A stretch of 64,000 nucleotides of DNA from Streptomyces sp. NRRL F-5122 (lineage in GTDB: Bacteria; Actinomycetota; Actinomycetes; Streptomycetales; Streptomycetaceae), in assembly GCF_001507435.1 (NCBI RefSeq), contig NZ_LMWH01000116.1:355137-419136 (forward strand). Reading direction: 5' to 3'. The notes beneath the pieces were generated by a model, which was given only the letters and a program-made list of their open reading frames with translations, did no database searches and was not told where the DNA came from. This document shows, in pieces, positions 8,912-17,094 of this stretch; within the stretch, counting starts at the first letter, position 1; each line of letters begins with the position of its first letter. The position numbers were made by a program, and so were the translations under genes.

Positions 8912-9811
8912 ATGGAGTTGCGGGAGTTGCACGCCTTCGTGGCCGTGGTCGAGGAAGGCGGCTTCTCGGCCGCGGCCCGGCGGTTGCATGTCAGCCAGCC
9001 GGCACTGTCCCAGACGGTCGGTGGTCTGGAGCGGCAGCTCCGGGTGAAGTTGCTCGTGCGCAGTAGTACCGGCGTACGTGCCACCGACGCGGGGGCCGCC
9101 TTGCTGGGGGAGGCGCGTGCGGTGCTGGCCCGGCACGATCAGGCGCTGCGGAGGATGGCCCGGTTCGCCGGCGGGGGCGGCGGTGTGCTGCGGATCGGCA
9201 TTCCACTGGAGTTTCCTTCGCGACTGCTGACCCCCGCGCTCGGTGAGCTGGCCGAGGCCTGCCCTGACACCCGTGTGCAGGCGCGGCATCTGTCCACGAC
9301 GGAGCAGTTGTCCGCGTTGCACGACGGCGAGCTCGATGTGGGTCTGCTGCGGGAGCGGCCGATCGGGCAGGAGTTCGACGCGATGCTGGTCAACAGAGAA
9401 GAACTCGGGGTGTTGCTGGCCGCGCCGCAGGCGGCTGAACTGTCCGGACCGGAAGGGATCGCGCTCGATGCGCTGGCCGGTCTGGAGTGGCTGGCCTTTC
9501 CCCGGGCGGACAGCCCCGCCTGGTACGACGAGCTGACCGCGATTCTGCGCAGCCACGGCCTGGACCCGGGGGCGCAGGCGCCACAAGGGCAGCGGCTCAT
9601 CGCGGAGGTGAAACTCGCGGCCGTCAGTGCGGGACGGGCCTTCGCGCTCGCTCCGCCGGACTGGCCGCACCCGATTCCCGGCAATGTGGCGTGGTCGCCG
9701 CTGGCCGGGCATCCCATCGTCCGCCGGACATGGGCCGTGTGGCCGGCCGCCTCCCGTCGTCAGGATCTGGGGCGCCTGATCGCCGCGTTCGAGCAGCCGT
9801 CGCCTGGCTGA
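8912..9811 (+). CDS. LysR-family transcriptional regulator
   Basis: A 299-residue LysR protein. The N-terminal helix-turn-helix (MELRELHAFVAVVEEGGFSA, then AAARRLHVSQPALSQTVGGL) is followed by a periplasmic-binding-like effector domain starting near residue 90 (VLRIGIPLEFPSRLLTPAL). The effector is unknown. The gene lies between a divergent phosphatase and a downstream SDR gene on the same strand, 272 bases away. The SDR is a plausible target although LysR targets are more often divergent. The start has no strong Shine-Dalgarno sequence; ATG at 8912 is where the family alignment begins. Confidence 0.92.
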   Translation: MELRELHAFVAVVEEGGFSAAARRLHVSQPALSQTVGGLERQLRVKLLVRSSTGVRATDAGAALLGEARAVLARHDQALRRMARFAGGGGGVLRIGIPLEFPSRLLTPALGELAEACPDTRVQARHLSTTEQLSALHDGELDVGLLRERPIGQEFDAMLVNREELGVLLAAPQAAELSGPEGIALDALAGLEWLAFPRADSPAWYDELTAILRSHGLDPGAQAPQGQRLIAEVKLAAVSAGRAFALAPPDWPHPIPGNVAWSPLAGHPIVRRTWAVWPAASRRQDLGRLIAAFEQPSPG

Positions 9812-10083
9812 CGCCTGCCGACGGCGCAGTCCAATCGCCGCAGTGCCGGCATGGGGCCGTCTCCACCGTGCGGATCGGGTCCAGCGAATACCGGGGACCT
9901 TCCCGGGGAAATCGCAGATTCCGCGAGGGCAGAATATTTATCTTTGGTCGCCATAACCGATCCCTGTGGCCGCGAGTGGTCGGAAATCTGCGCTGTGTGA
10001 TGGCATGGGTCCATCGCAATCAGGCGGTTTCGCCGGGCTCGGGAATCAGAGCCCGGGGATTCGGAATAACGAAAGGCGTCATC

Positions 10084-10836
10084 ATGAATTCGCTGTCCCT
10101 CGCGGAAAACGTCGCGCTGGTGACCGGCGCGACCAGTGGCATCGGGGCCGCGACCGCGCTTGCCCTGGCCGAGCGGGGAGCCCATGTGCTGGTCGCGGGC
10201 CGCGACCAGCAGCGCGGTGACGCCGTCGTGGAGACCGTCCGGGGGCGGGGCGGCAAGGCGGACTTCGTCGCGGCCGACCTCCGCGGTGCCGAGTCGGCAC
10301 GGCAACTGGCCCGCCGCGCCACCGAACTGGGTGGGGGCCGGGTGGACATCCTGGTGAACAATGCGGGGATCTACCCCTTCGGGCCCACCGACCGGTTCAC
10401 CGAGGAGGAGTTCGACGCCGTCTACTCGCTGAACGTCAAGGCGAAGTTCTTCCTGGTCGCCGAGCTCGCACCGCGCATGGCCGAGCGCGCCAGGGGCGCG
10501 ATCGTCAACGTGAGCACCATGGTGTCCGAGTACGGTGTGCCCGGGATGGCGCTGTACGGCTCCAGTAAGGCCGCGGTGAACCTTCTGACGAAGTCGTGGG
10601 CGGCCGAGTACGGGCCCAGCGGAGTACGTGTCAACGCTGTCCTCGTCGGCCCGACGAGGACCGAGGGAACCGCGCCCATGGGGGACGACCTGGCGGGCCT
10701 CGCCGCGCAGGCCCCGGCCGGCAGGCCGGCTTCCCCCGAGGAGATCGCGGCAGGCATCGTCTACCTCGCGAGTGACGCGGCCGGTTTTGTGCACGGCGCC
10801 GTGCTTCCCGTCGACGGCGGTCGCACCGCGGTGTGA
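10084..10836 (+). CDS. Classical short-chain dehydrogenase/reductase
   Basis: A 250-residue classical SDR. The cofactor motif is VALVTGATSGIGAATALAL; NNAG is present (DILVNNAGIYPFG). The catalytic residues are Ser in IVNVSTMVSEYG and YxxxK in ALYGSSKAAV. The C-terminus VDGGRTAV is standard. An Arg after the second strand (AGRDQQRGD) suggests NADP(H). GAAAGG precedes the ATG at good distance. It follows a LysR gene on the same strand. The substrate (a ketone or alcohol) is not predictable. Confidence 0.92.
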   Translation: MNSLSLAENVALVTGATSGIGAATALALAERGAHVLVAGRDQQRGDAVVETVRGRGGKADFVAADLRGAESARQLARRATELGGGRVDILVNNAGIYPFGPTDRFTEEEFDAVYSLNVKAKFFLVAELAPRMAERARGAIVNVSTMVSEYGVPGMALYGSSKAAVNLLTKSWAAEYGPSGVRVNAVLVGPTRTEGTAPMGDDLAGLAAQAPAGRPASPEEIAAGIVYLASDAAGFVHGAVLPVDGGRTAV

Positions 10837-11100
10837 TGCCGATTTTCCCAGTGTGGATGGAATGCCACCGGATCTGGACTGCACCCAGACTTGGAGACCT
10901 TCGGGAATTCCGCACCCCGACGGTGTCTTCGAAATCTCGTTCTCGGAAGCGGAGGCGTGCGAAGGCGATGCTTTCGGGGAAGGCTGAACAGAGGTGGCCG
11001 GCGTTCTGCCGAGACATACAGACGTTCACCGGCGACCATGAATCCGTGCCTTTTCGCACAGGTTTCGGTCACGTCTCCGCGTCGTGGGCGGAGCACCGAT

Positions 11101-11655
11101 ATGGAGAAGCAGGGTTCGGACCGGCCGCCGGCTCCGACTGAGCCGGCCGCACGGCACAGCGCTGGATCGGCGAGGCTCGCCGGCGACTGGGGCCTGCTGC
11201 TCATCCGGCTGACCTTCGGCCTGCTCCTGGCCGGGCACGGTGCCCAGAAGCTCTTCGGCCTGTTCGGCGGCCAGGGTCTGAAGGGCGTCGGCAGGGGATT
11301 CGCAACCCTCGGTTATCACCCGGGAGAGGTCTATGCGGCGATCGCCGGCCTTTCCGAGTTCCTCGGCGGCCTGGGGTTCGCTCTGGGGCTGTTCACCCCG
11401 CTCGCGGCCGCGGCCCTCATCGGCGTGATGATCAACGCGATGGTGTCCGTCACCGCGGCTCATGGGCTGTGGGACCGGGACGGCGGGGTCGAGTACAACG
11501 TCTGCATCGCCGTTGTCGCCCTCGCTGTCGCCGCCACCGGTCCCGGCCGACTGGCCCTCGACCGGTTCTTCCGGTGGGGGGAGGGTGGCTGGGCCGCGGC
11601 CGCCTTCGCCCTCGGGATCGGCGGCGCCGCCTCCGCCGTCGCCCTCGCACTCTGA
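11101..11655 (+). CDS. DoxX-family membrane protein
   Basis: A 184-residue four-helix membrane protein of the DoxX family. The signature is WGLLLIRLTFGLLLAGHGAQ followed by KLFGLFGGQGLKGVGRGFATLGY; the remaining segments are SEFLGGLGFALGLFTPLAAAA, EYNVCIAVVALAVAATGPG and WAAAAFALGIGGAASAVAL. Relatives couple to thiosulfate or thiol oxidation and, in mycobacteria, to a membrane oxidoreductase complex. Here it stands alone. GGAG sits 7 bases upstream of the ATG at 11101. A charged, Pro-rich N-terminal extension of about 25 residues precedes the first helix. Confidence 0.9.
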   Translation: MEKQGSDRPPAPTEPAARHSAGSARLAGDWGLLLIRLTFGLLLAGHGAQKLFGLFGGQGLKGVGRGFATLGYHPGEVYAAIAGLSEFLGGLGFALGLFTPLAAAALIGVMINAMVSVTAAHGLWDRDGGVEYNVCIAVVALAVAATGPGRLALDRFFRWGEGGWAAAAFALGIGGAASAVALAL

Positions 11656-11836
11656 GGCGGCCGTCGGCGGCCGGTGACGGTCGGAGGGCCCTCGACCTGT
11701 TCGTCCGCGAGGGGTACGGGCCGAGGGCCGAACGCCCGGCGCGCCGCCATGCGGCCTGCCGCCCGGTCCCGGCCCGGTACCGCGGTGCGTGCGCGTGACG
11801 GGAAACCCGCACGCACGGCCGTCTCGCACGGCGAAA

Positions 11837-12133
11837 TCACGGATCCAGGTCGTAGGTGCGGACGAAGCTGTGCGGGTCGCTCCAGCGCCCGGCGGTCGCG
11901 GCCGACCAGTCGGGCTCCCAGCCAGGACGTATCCCGCGTGCCACCCAGCCGTCCGGCCGCATGCGGGGGATCTCGAGTCCGGCCTGCCGTGCGGCGACGG
12001 CGGCGGCGTAGACCTCCTGCGCGAGGCGCAGCGCGCTCGCGGGGCTTTCGGCTCGGCCTGTGAAGACGTGCACTCCGCGGAGTCCGTCGCCGTTCGTCGT
12101 CGGGACGTCGACCTCGTAGACCGCCAGGGTCAT
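11837..12133 (-). CDS. Small hypothetical protein (98 aa)
   Basis: A 98-residue soluble protein of unknown function, rich in Ala, Arg and Trp, beginning MTLAVYEVDVPTTNGDGLRG. AAAGGAG lies 9 bases before the ATG, and codon use is typical of the window, so I accept it as real. The pattern (beta strand, helix of the type SALRLAQEVYAAAVAARQAG, then a Trp/Asp-rich C-terminus) does not match a family I can name. It is the only gene between DoxX and TetR and might be under the TetR regulator. Confidence 0.65.
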   Translation of the reverse strand: MTLAVYEVDVPTTNGDGLRGVHVFTGRAESPASALRLAQEVYAAAVAARQAGLEIPRMRPDGWVARGIRPGWEPDWSAATAGRWSDPHSFVRTYDLDP

Positions 12134-12506
12134 GACGTCGGTCTCCTTTCGTGGTGGTGGTACCGGCAGGCTCGCCGCGGTCGTCCGGCCGCGACCGGAA
12201 CGGGTGGCGCGCGATGGACCCCGCGTCCTGCGGTGACGACGACGGCCACGGCGCCGTCGTCCTTGCCGTGGCCTGCTGTGGTCACTTCGTCCGGGCGCCT
12301 TGGCGAGCGGCGGTGCCGCCCCGCGGCGTGGGCCCGGTCGAGCAGGGGCGAGGCGTCCTCGCTCGCGTGGTTCCGTCCTCGGCGGATCACGCGGGAGACC
12401 TCCGGTGTGGGTTGTCTGCCCTCCTTGAAACTGAACGTTTCGTTTTCCACCCCACTCAACGTTCGGGAGGCGGGCGCAATTCCCGTTAGGACACCTAATT
12501 TAATTT
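12134..12506. other. 373-base gap with a TetR-like palindrome
   Basis: No convincing gene. A palindrome, GAAAC-TGAAC-GTTTC (12427-12441), lies in an AT-richer patch followed by GTTTT. It resembles a TetR-type operator and sits downstream of the TetR gene, upstream of the 98-aa gene. Just beyond the TetR stop is a short AT-rich run (12496-12510). Confidence 0.45.
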
Positions 12507-13112
12507 TTATGTCGGTTCGTTGTGATTCGCCCGATTCAGGCCGCTCAGTGCGACGCGGACGACCTCGTCCGCCGCCCGTTCGTCCAGGGGTGCGTGGCCG
12601 GCCAGCATCCGGTACACCAACGGCCCGAAGAAGAGATCGAGAGCGACGTCCGGGTCGACGTCGTCGCGCAGTTCGCCCCGCAGGACACCGCGGTCCCAGA
12701 TGGCCCGCACCACGCCCCGCCGGGAGGTGACGAGCTGCCCGAGCAGATCCGAGTCCTCCGTCGGATCACTCTGAGCCCCCGCCAGCAGCTGCGCGAAGAT
12801 CCGCCCGATCGGGCTCGCATAGAACCGTGCCATGCCGCGCACCGTGAGACGGAAGTCCTCGGCCGCCGAGCCGGTGTCCGGGTCAGGTGACTGGGCATTC
12901 ATCTGCGACAGGAAGGCCTCGAGGGCGACCGCGTACTTGTTCGGCCACCACTTGTAGATCGTCGCTTTGCTGACTCCGCTCAGGGCGGCGATCCGGTCGG
13001 TCGTCGCCGCGCGCAGTCCCCCTTGCTGCAGCAGTTCGCCGCACGCGGTGAGGACGGCCCGCCGCGCCGGTTCGCTGCGTGGGCGACCGGCCTTCGGCAC
13101 CTGAGAGGGCAT
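12507..13112 (-). CDS. TetR/AcrR-family transcriptional regulator
   Basis: A 201-residue TetR protein. The N-terminal HTH is clear: ACGELLQQGGLRAATTDRIA, then ALSGVSKATIYKWWPNKYAV (residues about 20-60). The C-terminal ligand domain (GMARFYASPIGRIFAQLLAG and VALDLFFGPLVYRMLAGHAP) belongs to the TetR_C group with KWWPNK-type HTH. Ligand unknown. GGAGGAGG is directly upstream of the ATG. It is oriented toward the 98-aa gene; the DyP peroxidase gene is divergent, 607 bases away. Either could be controlled. Confidence 0.92.
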   Translation of the reverse strand: MPSQVPKAGRPRSEPARRAVLTACGELLQQGGLRAATTDRIAALSGVSKATIYKWWPNKYAVALEAFLSQMNAQSPDPDTGSAAEDFRLTVRGMARFYASPIGRIFAQLLAGAQSDPTEDSDLLGQLVTSRRGVVRAIWDRGVLRGELRDDVDPDVALDLFFGPLVYRMLAGHAPLDERAADEVVRVALSGLNRANHNEPT

Positions 13113-13719
13113 GATCCTCCTCCGTCGTGAGTGGCCACGGGCGGCGTCGTCCGGCAGGGGTGCTCCGCGCCCCGTCCGGCACCACGCCGTCGCCGAGGCG
13201 CCGACCCTGTCGGAGAGCGACCCCCGTGCCACGGGGCCTCCACCCGGGCGGCCGCACCGCCGAAGCATCTACGACACTCGCCCGCGGGTCCCGAGGTGCC
13301 GAGTGCGCGGCGTGCACGATGTCCGCCGCCCACACCGCGGGAGACGATCCCGCATCATCATCGTCCACGGACTCCGGACCCGCCCGTCCCCGTCGCCGCG
13401 CAGCTCACCGGGCACACCCGCTCGCGTCGTCCTCGGCAGGGCGCACGGCACGAGGCAGACGGCGGACGACACCGGGACGGGCCGGGGAGCCGGCGTGCTC
13501 TCCGGGGCAGTTCGGCGCCCTCACCCGCATGGGCGCCTCCCGAGTGGCCCGGGTGCGTGGCGCGGATATGTTTCGACTAGCGAGCACCTGCGTGACCGAA
13601 TCCGCAGGTCAGGACCTGATTGGTGCAACTGTGAACTGTTGCGCCGCTGTCCGGCCGACTGCGCGACATCCATCGTCATCGGCGCGGTCCGCCGTCTGCC
13701 CCTATCCATGAGGACAACC
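13113..13719. other. 607-base divergent region with two palindromes
   Basis: No convincing gene. Close to the peroxidase start are two inverted repeats: ACCTGCG / CGCAGGT (13586-13609, 10-base spacer) and GCAAC / GTTGC (13625-13642, 8-base spacer). Both lie 80-130 bases before the peroxidase ATG. They may be operators of the divergent TetR protein or another regulator; this is inference. Confidence 0.45.
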
Positions 13720-15015
13720 ATGACTGAGGAAAGTTCCCCGGCCCTTGAGCGGGAGTGGAGCGACGGCGGGTGCCCGGTGGGCCCCTTCGCCCGACGGTCG
13801 TTCCTCCATGCAGCCGCGGCAGGTCTTGCGGGGGCGACGGCGGGCACCGTCCTGGGTGACCGGGAGGGACAGGCGGACATGCCGGGCGCGGTCGCGGCGC
13901 GGGCAGGTGCGGTTCCCTTCCAGGGTCAGTACCAGGCAGGCATAGCCACCCCACCCCAGCAGGACGCGATATTCCTCTCCTGCGACGTGACGGCCGACGA
14001 CAGCGACGGGCTCACCGAGCTGTTTCGCACGCTGACCGACCGGGCCCGCTTCCTCACGGCCGGCGGGACGCCGCCGAAGGTGCCGCCCAACTCGGTGCCC
14101 TCGGACAACGGGATCGTGGGACCGACGGTCGAGGCGGACAACCTCACTCTCACCTTGTCACTGGGCGCTTCGCTCTTCGACGACCGCTATGGGCTCGCCT
14201 CGCGCAAGCCGGTCCAGCTCGTCACCATGCAGCCCTTCCTCCACGACGAACTGAACCCCTCGATCTGCCACGGCGACCTGCTGATCCAGATTTGCGCCGA
14301 TCACCGCGACACGACCGTGCACGCGCTGGTCGACATCCTCAACAGCACCAAGGGCGCCATGAAGCTGCGTTGGCGTCTCGACGGCCTGCGCAATCCGCCG
14401 CGCCACGACCGGGTCCGCCGGGACTGGTTCGGTTTCAAGCACGGCATCACCAATCCGGACACCGCGGACACCGGCCGGATGGACCAAGTGGTCTGGACAC
14501 AACCGAAGTCGGCCGAACCGGACTGGGCGGCGGGCGGCACCTACCACGTCGTGCGCATCGTCCACTTCTTCATCGACGCGTGGCAGAAGGTGCCGGTCGC
14601 CCAGCAGGAGCGGATCTTCGGTCGGCGCAAGGTGAGCGGTGCGCCCGTGTACGCCACGTCCGACGACGCCTCGGACCGCATGGTTCCCGTCTACACCAAT
14701 GATCCGCAGGGGCTGCTCACGCCGATCAACTCCCATATCAGGCTGGCCAATCCGCAGACGCCCGAGACCGCGGCCACGAGCGCCGTCCTGCGCCGGGGCT
14801 ACGACTACGACCACAGCCTCGATGCGCGGGAGCTCGACCTGGGTCATGCATTCGTCTCCTTCCAACGCGAACTCAACACCTACATCGCCATGCAGACCCG
14901 GCTGGAGGCGGAGGCACTGGTGCCCTACATCAGTCCTCGCGGCGGCGGCTACTTCTTTGCGGTACCGGGCGTGCGCGACGCACACGACTACTTCGCCAGC
15001 GGTCTGCTGACCTGA
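13720..15015 (+). CDS. Tat-exported DyP-type peroxidase with altered GXXDG motif
   Basis: A 431-residue haem peroxidase of the EfeB-like DyP family. A twin-arginine signal is present (FARRSFLHAAAAGLAGATAG, residues 23-42), so it is folded before export. The proximal haem ligand is His339 (INSHIRLANP), and the distal Arg is in LRRGYDYDH (358-359). The family GXXDG motif reads G238-F-K-H241-G242: the catalytic Asp is His, confirmed by the codon CAC at 14440-14442. The rest of that block (ITNPD) is intact. This could change proton transfer to peroxide and hence the activity. There is no EfeU/EfeO beside it. Start chosen at the second of two ATGs (13708, 13720). Confidence 0.9.
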   Translation: MTEESSPALEREWSDGGCPVGPFARRSFLHAAAAGLAGATAGTVLGDREGQADMPGAVAARAGAVPFQGQYQAGIATPPQQDAIFLSCDVTADDSDGLTELFRTLTDRARFLTAGGTPPKVPPNSVPSDNGIVGPTVEADNLTLTLSLGASLFDDRYGLASRKPVQLVTMQPFLHDELNPSICHGDLLIQICADHRDTTVHALVDILNSTKGAMKLRWRLDGLRNPPRHDRVRRDWFGFKHGITNPDTADTGRMDQVVWTQPKSAEPDWAAGGTYHVVRIVHFFIDAWQKVPVAQQERIFGRRKVSGAPVYATSDDASDRMVPVYTNDPQGLLTPINSHIRLANPQTPETAATSAVLRRGYDYDHSLDARELDLGHAFVSFQRELNTYIAMQTRLEAEALVPYISPRGGGYFFAVPGVRDAHDYFASGLLT

Positions 15016-15094
15016 CGGCCGGCACAGCACGGCCCCGGCGGGACCGCCCGGTACGGGCACGGCCGAACCACCAGCGACACGCACAGGAGGCGCG

Positions 15095-16147
15095 ATGTTC
15101 CCTGCCCCGCGGACCGGAGCCCGCCGCGCCGCCGGACGCGGCCGCGGAAGACGCCGGCCGGCCCTCGCGGTCGGCGCGGCCCTCCTGCTCACCTCCTGCA
15201 CATCGGCCGCATCCGGTGGTGCGGTATCGGAATCCGGGCCACATGCGGCCGCGGACCGGGCGGCAGGCGGGCGCGTGTACGTCACCAACCATTTCGACAA
15301 CACGCTGTCTGTGATCGACGCCCGCAGCAACAAGGTCGTCGCCACCGTGGACGCGGGGGTGGCGCCCGAAGGTGTCGCGGTCAGCCCCGACGGTTCACGG
15401 GTGTACGTCGCCGACAACGGTGCGGCGCGGATCTCGATACTCGACACCCGTACCAACAAACTGACCGGCACCGTTCCGGTCGGAAACAACCCGACCGACG
15501 TCGCCGTGAGCCCCGACGGCAGATTCGTCTATGTCGCCAACGGCGGCTCGAACAGCGTCTCCGTGCTGGACACCCGGACCGACCAGGTGACGGCGACCGT
15601 CCCGGTCGGCCGTTCCCCCGCGAGTGTGGCCCTCAGCCGGGACGGAGCAACTGCCTATGTGGCGAACCTCGGTTCGGGGAACCTGTCGGTCATCGACGCC
15701 CGTACGCTCCGGGTCACCCGCAACGTCCCCGCGGGCCGTACACCGGCAGGGGTCGCCCTCACCCCTGACGGTGAGTCGGCCTATGTCGCCGACGAGACGG
15801 CGGCGAAGGTGCTCGCGATCAACATCCGGACGGAGGAGATGACCACGGTGCGGGTGGGCGGTGCCCCCTTCGACGTGGCGGTCGCCCCGGACGGCCGGAC
15901 CGCCTACACGGCCGATATCGGCCCGGGCAGCATCTCCGTCGTCGACATCGGAGGCCACCGTGTCGAGGCGACCGTCGCCGTGGGCACCGCGGGCACCGAT
16001 CCCTTCGATATCGAGGTCACCGACCACGCGGTGTACGTCACACAGCCGGGAGCGGACGCGCTCACCGTCATCGACCCCCGGACCCGCAAGGTCATCGCCA
16101 GGGTCCCCGTCGGCAACAGCCCCTACGGCGTTGCGGTGAGCCCCTGA
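15095..16147 (+). CDS. YVTN/YncE-like beta-propeller lipoprotein
   Basis: A 350-residue secreted beta-propeller. An Arg-rich N-terminus leads into a hydrophobic stretch ending in the lipobox LLTSC (Cys near residue 36), so it should be lipid-anchored on the outer face. After that, about seven repeats of roughly 40 residues share the pattern VSPDGxxxYVAN...VSVLDTRT..VTATVPVG. Such propellers bind proteins or small ligands; enzymatic function is not evident. AGGAGG lies directly upstream of the ATG. It follows the exported DyP peroxidase by 79 bases on the same strand, so the two extracytoplasmic proteins may be co-transcribed. Confidence 0.92.
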   Translation: MFPAPRTGARRAAGRGRGRRRPALAVGAALLLTSCTSAASGGAVSESGPHAAADRAAGGRVYVTNHFDNTLSVIDARSNKVVATVDAGVAPEGVAVSPDGSRVYVADNGAARISILDTRTNKLTGTVPVGNNPTDVAVSPDGRFVYVANGGSNSVSVLDTRTDQVTATVPVGRSPASVALSRDGATAYVANLGSGNLSVIDARTLRVTRNVPAGRTPAGVALTPDGESAYVADETAAKVLAINIRTEEMTTVRVGGAPFDVAVAPDGRTAYTADIGPGSISVVDIGGHRVEATVAVGTAGTDPFDIEVTDHAVYVTQPGADALTVIDPRTRKVIARVPVGNSPYGVAVSP

Positions 16148-16329
16148 CGACTCTAGGAGCGGGCAGGCCGAGAACGCCGCCCGTCCTCCGCAGCGCGCGC
16201 CACCGATCGAGCGGCCGCCGGTTCCGCCCTCGTCGAGGCCCGGCAGGCCGGGGGGGTTGAGCGGGTCGCGTGTGATGGGGGATGTCTCCTTCTCCTGGTT
16301 GCCGCTCTATTGACGCCGTGTCAAAGACG

Positions 16330-16358
16330 GTGGTTCAGTGGCTCATCCACTGAACCAC
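16330..16358. promoter_or_regulatory. Perfect 12-bp inverted repeat: probable GntR operator
   Basis: GTGGTTCAGTGG (16330-16341) and CCACTGAACCAC (16347-16358) form a perfect palindrome with a 5-base spacer. It ends about 20 bases before the GntR start codon. FadR/GntR operators typically have TGGT...ACCA ends, as here, so autoregulation of the operon is the likely role. An RNA hairpin that hides the ribosome binding site is the alternative. Confidence 0.75.
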
Positions 16359-16377
16359 TGAGTCGTTGGGGGCCGGG

Positions 16378-17094
16378 GTGGAAGCACTGCCACGCGAGAC
16401 GATCGTCGACGTCCTGGAGAAACGGCTGCGCGAGGACATCCTCGCCGGGCGTCATCCGGCCGGGAGCTATCTGCCTCCCGAGCGTGAACTCGCTGACGGA
16501 TTCGGGGTGACCCGCACCACCCTCAAGCACGCTTTCGGCCGTCTGGTGCACGCGGGACTGCTGGAGACGCGGCACGGAGTGGGTACCCGGGTACGGGATT
16601 TCCTGCGGCTGGGCGGCGCGGACCTGCTGCCGATGCTCGTGCGTCACAGCCCCGACTGGATCGGCGAGATCTTCGAAGTGCGCCGCAGCATCGGCGCGTT
16701 GATCGCGGAGCGCGCGGCGTCCGGTGCCACGGCGGCGCAGATCGCCGAACTCCGCCACTTGCTGGCGGCCGTCAGGGACGCGGAGGGCGGAGAGCCCGTA
16801 CAGCTGGCGGACGTGGAGGTGCACCGGGCGCTCGCCCGGGCCACCGGCAACCGGGTGTACGTACTGCTGACCAACACCCTCTTCAACGCGTACCTCCCCG
16901 TGCGCGCAAGCCTGGCCGGGCCTTTCGAGGATCCGCGGGCAGCCCACGACCGGCTGGCACCCGTCGTCGAGGCCGTGGCGACCGGGGACCAGCGGGCGGC
17001 GCACACGGCCGCGGGCGACTATCTGTCCGCCACCGAACGCATCATGCTCGAGGGCCTCGCCCGCTCGAGGGGACATCGTGGCGGTGCCCGATGA
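16378..17094 (+). CDS. GntR/FadR-family transcriptional regulator
   Basis: A 238-residue GntR regulator with a FadR-type C-terminal domain. The HTH is typical (GSYLPPERELADGFGVTRTT, then LKHAFGRLVHAGLLETRHGV). The FCD domain includes EIFEVRRSIGALIAERAA and a long helical bundle. It most resembles the FadR branch, which senses acyl-CoAs or organic acids. The GTG at 16378 (VEALPRETIV) is preferred over TTG at 16366. The stop overlaps the next start by ATGA, and the second and third genes are also coupled. The protein probably controls its own operon through the palindrome just upstream. Confidence 0.93.
   Translation: MEALPRETIVDVLEKRLREDILAGRHPAGSYLPPERELADGFGVTRTTLKHAFGRLVHAGLLETRHGVGTRVRDFLRLGGADLLPMLVRHSPDWIGEIFEVRRSIGALIAERAASGATAAQIAELRHLLAAVRDAEGGEPVQLADVEVHRALARATGNRVYVLLTNTLFNAYLPVRASLAGPFEDPRAAHDRLAPVVEAVATGDQRAAHTAAGDYLSATERIMLEGLARSRGHRGGAR

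Noticed and set aside
12130..12459. 109-codon frame between the TetR and 98-aa genes
   Set aside because: No ribosome binding site placed for its start, no family, and it ends inside the next gene's start; kept only as a gap.
13720..16147. EfeUOB iron-uptake operon
   Set aside because: Only the DyP-type (EfeB-like) gene is present. The neighbour is a YVTN propeller, and no EfeU or EfeO is seen.
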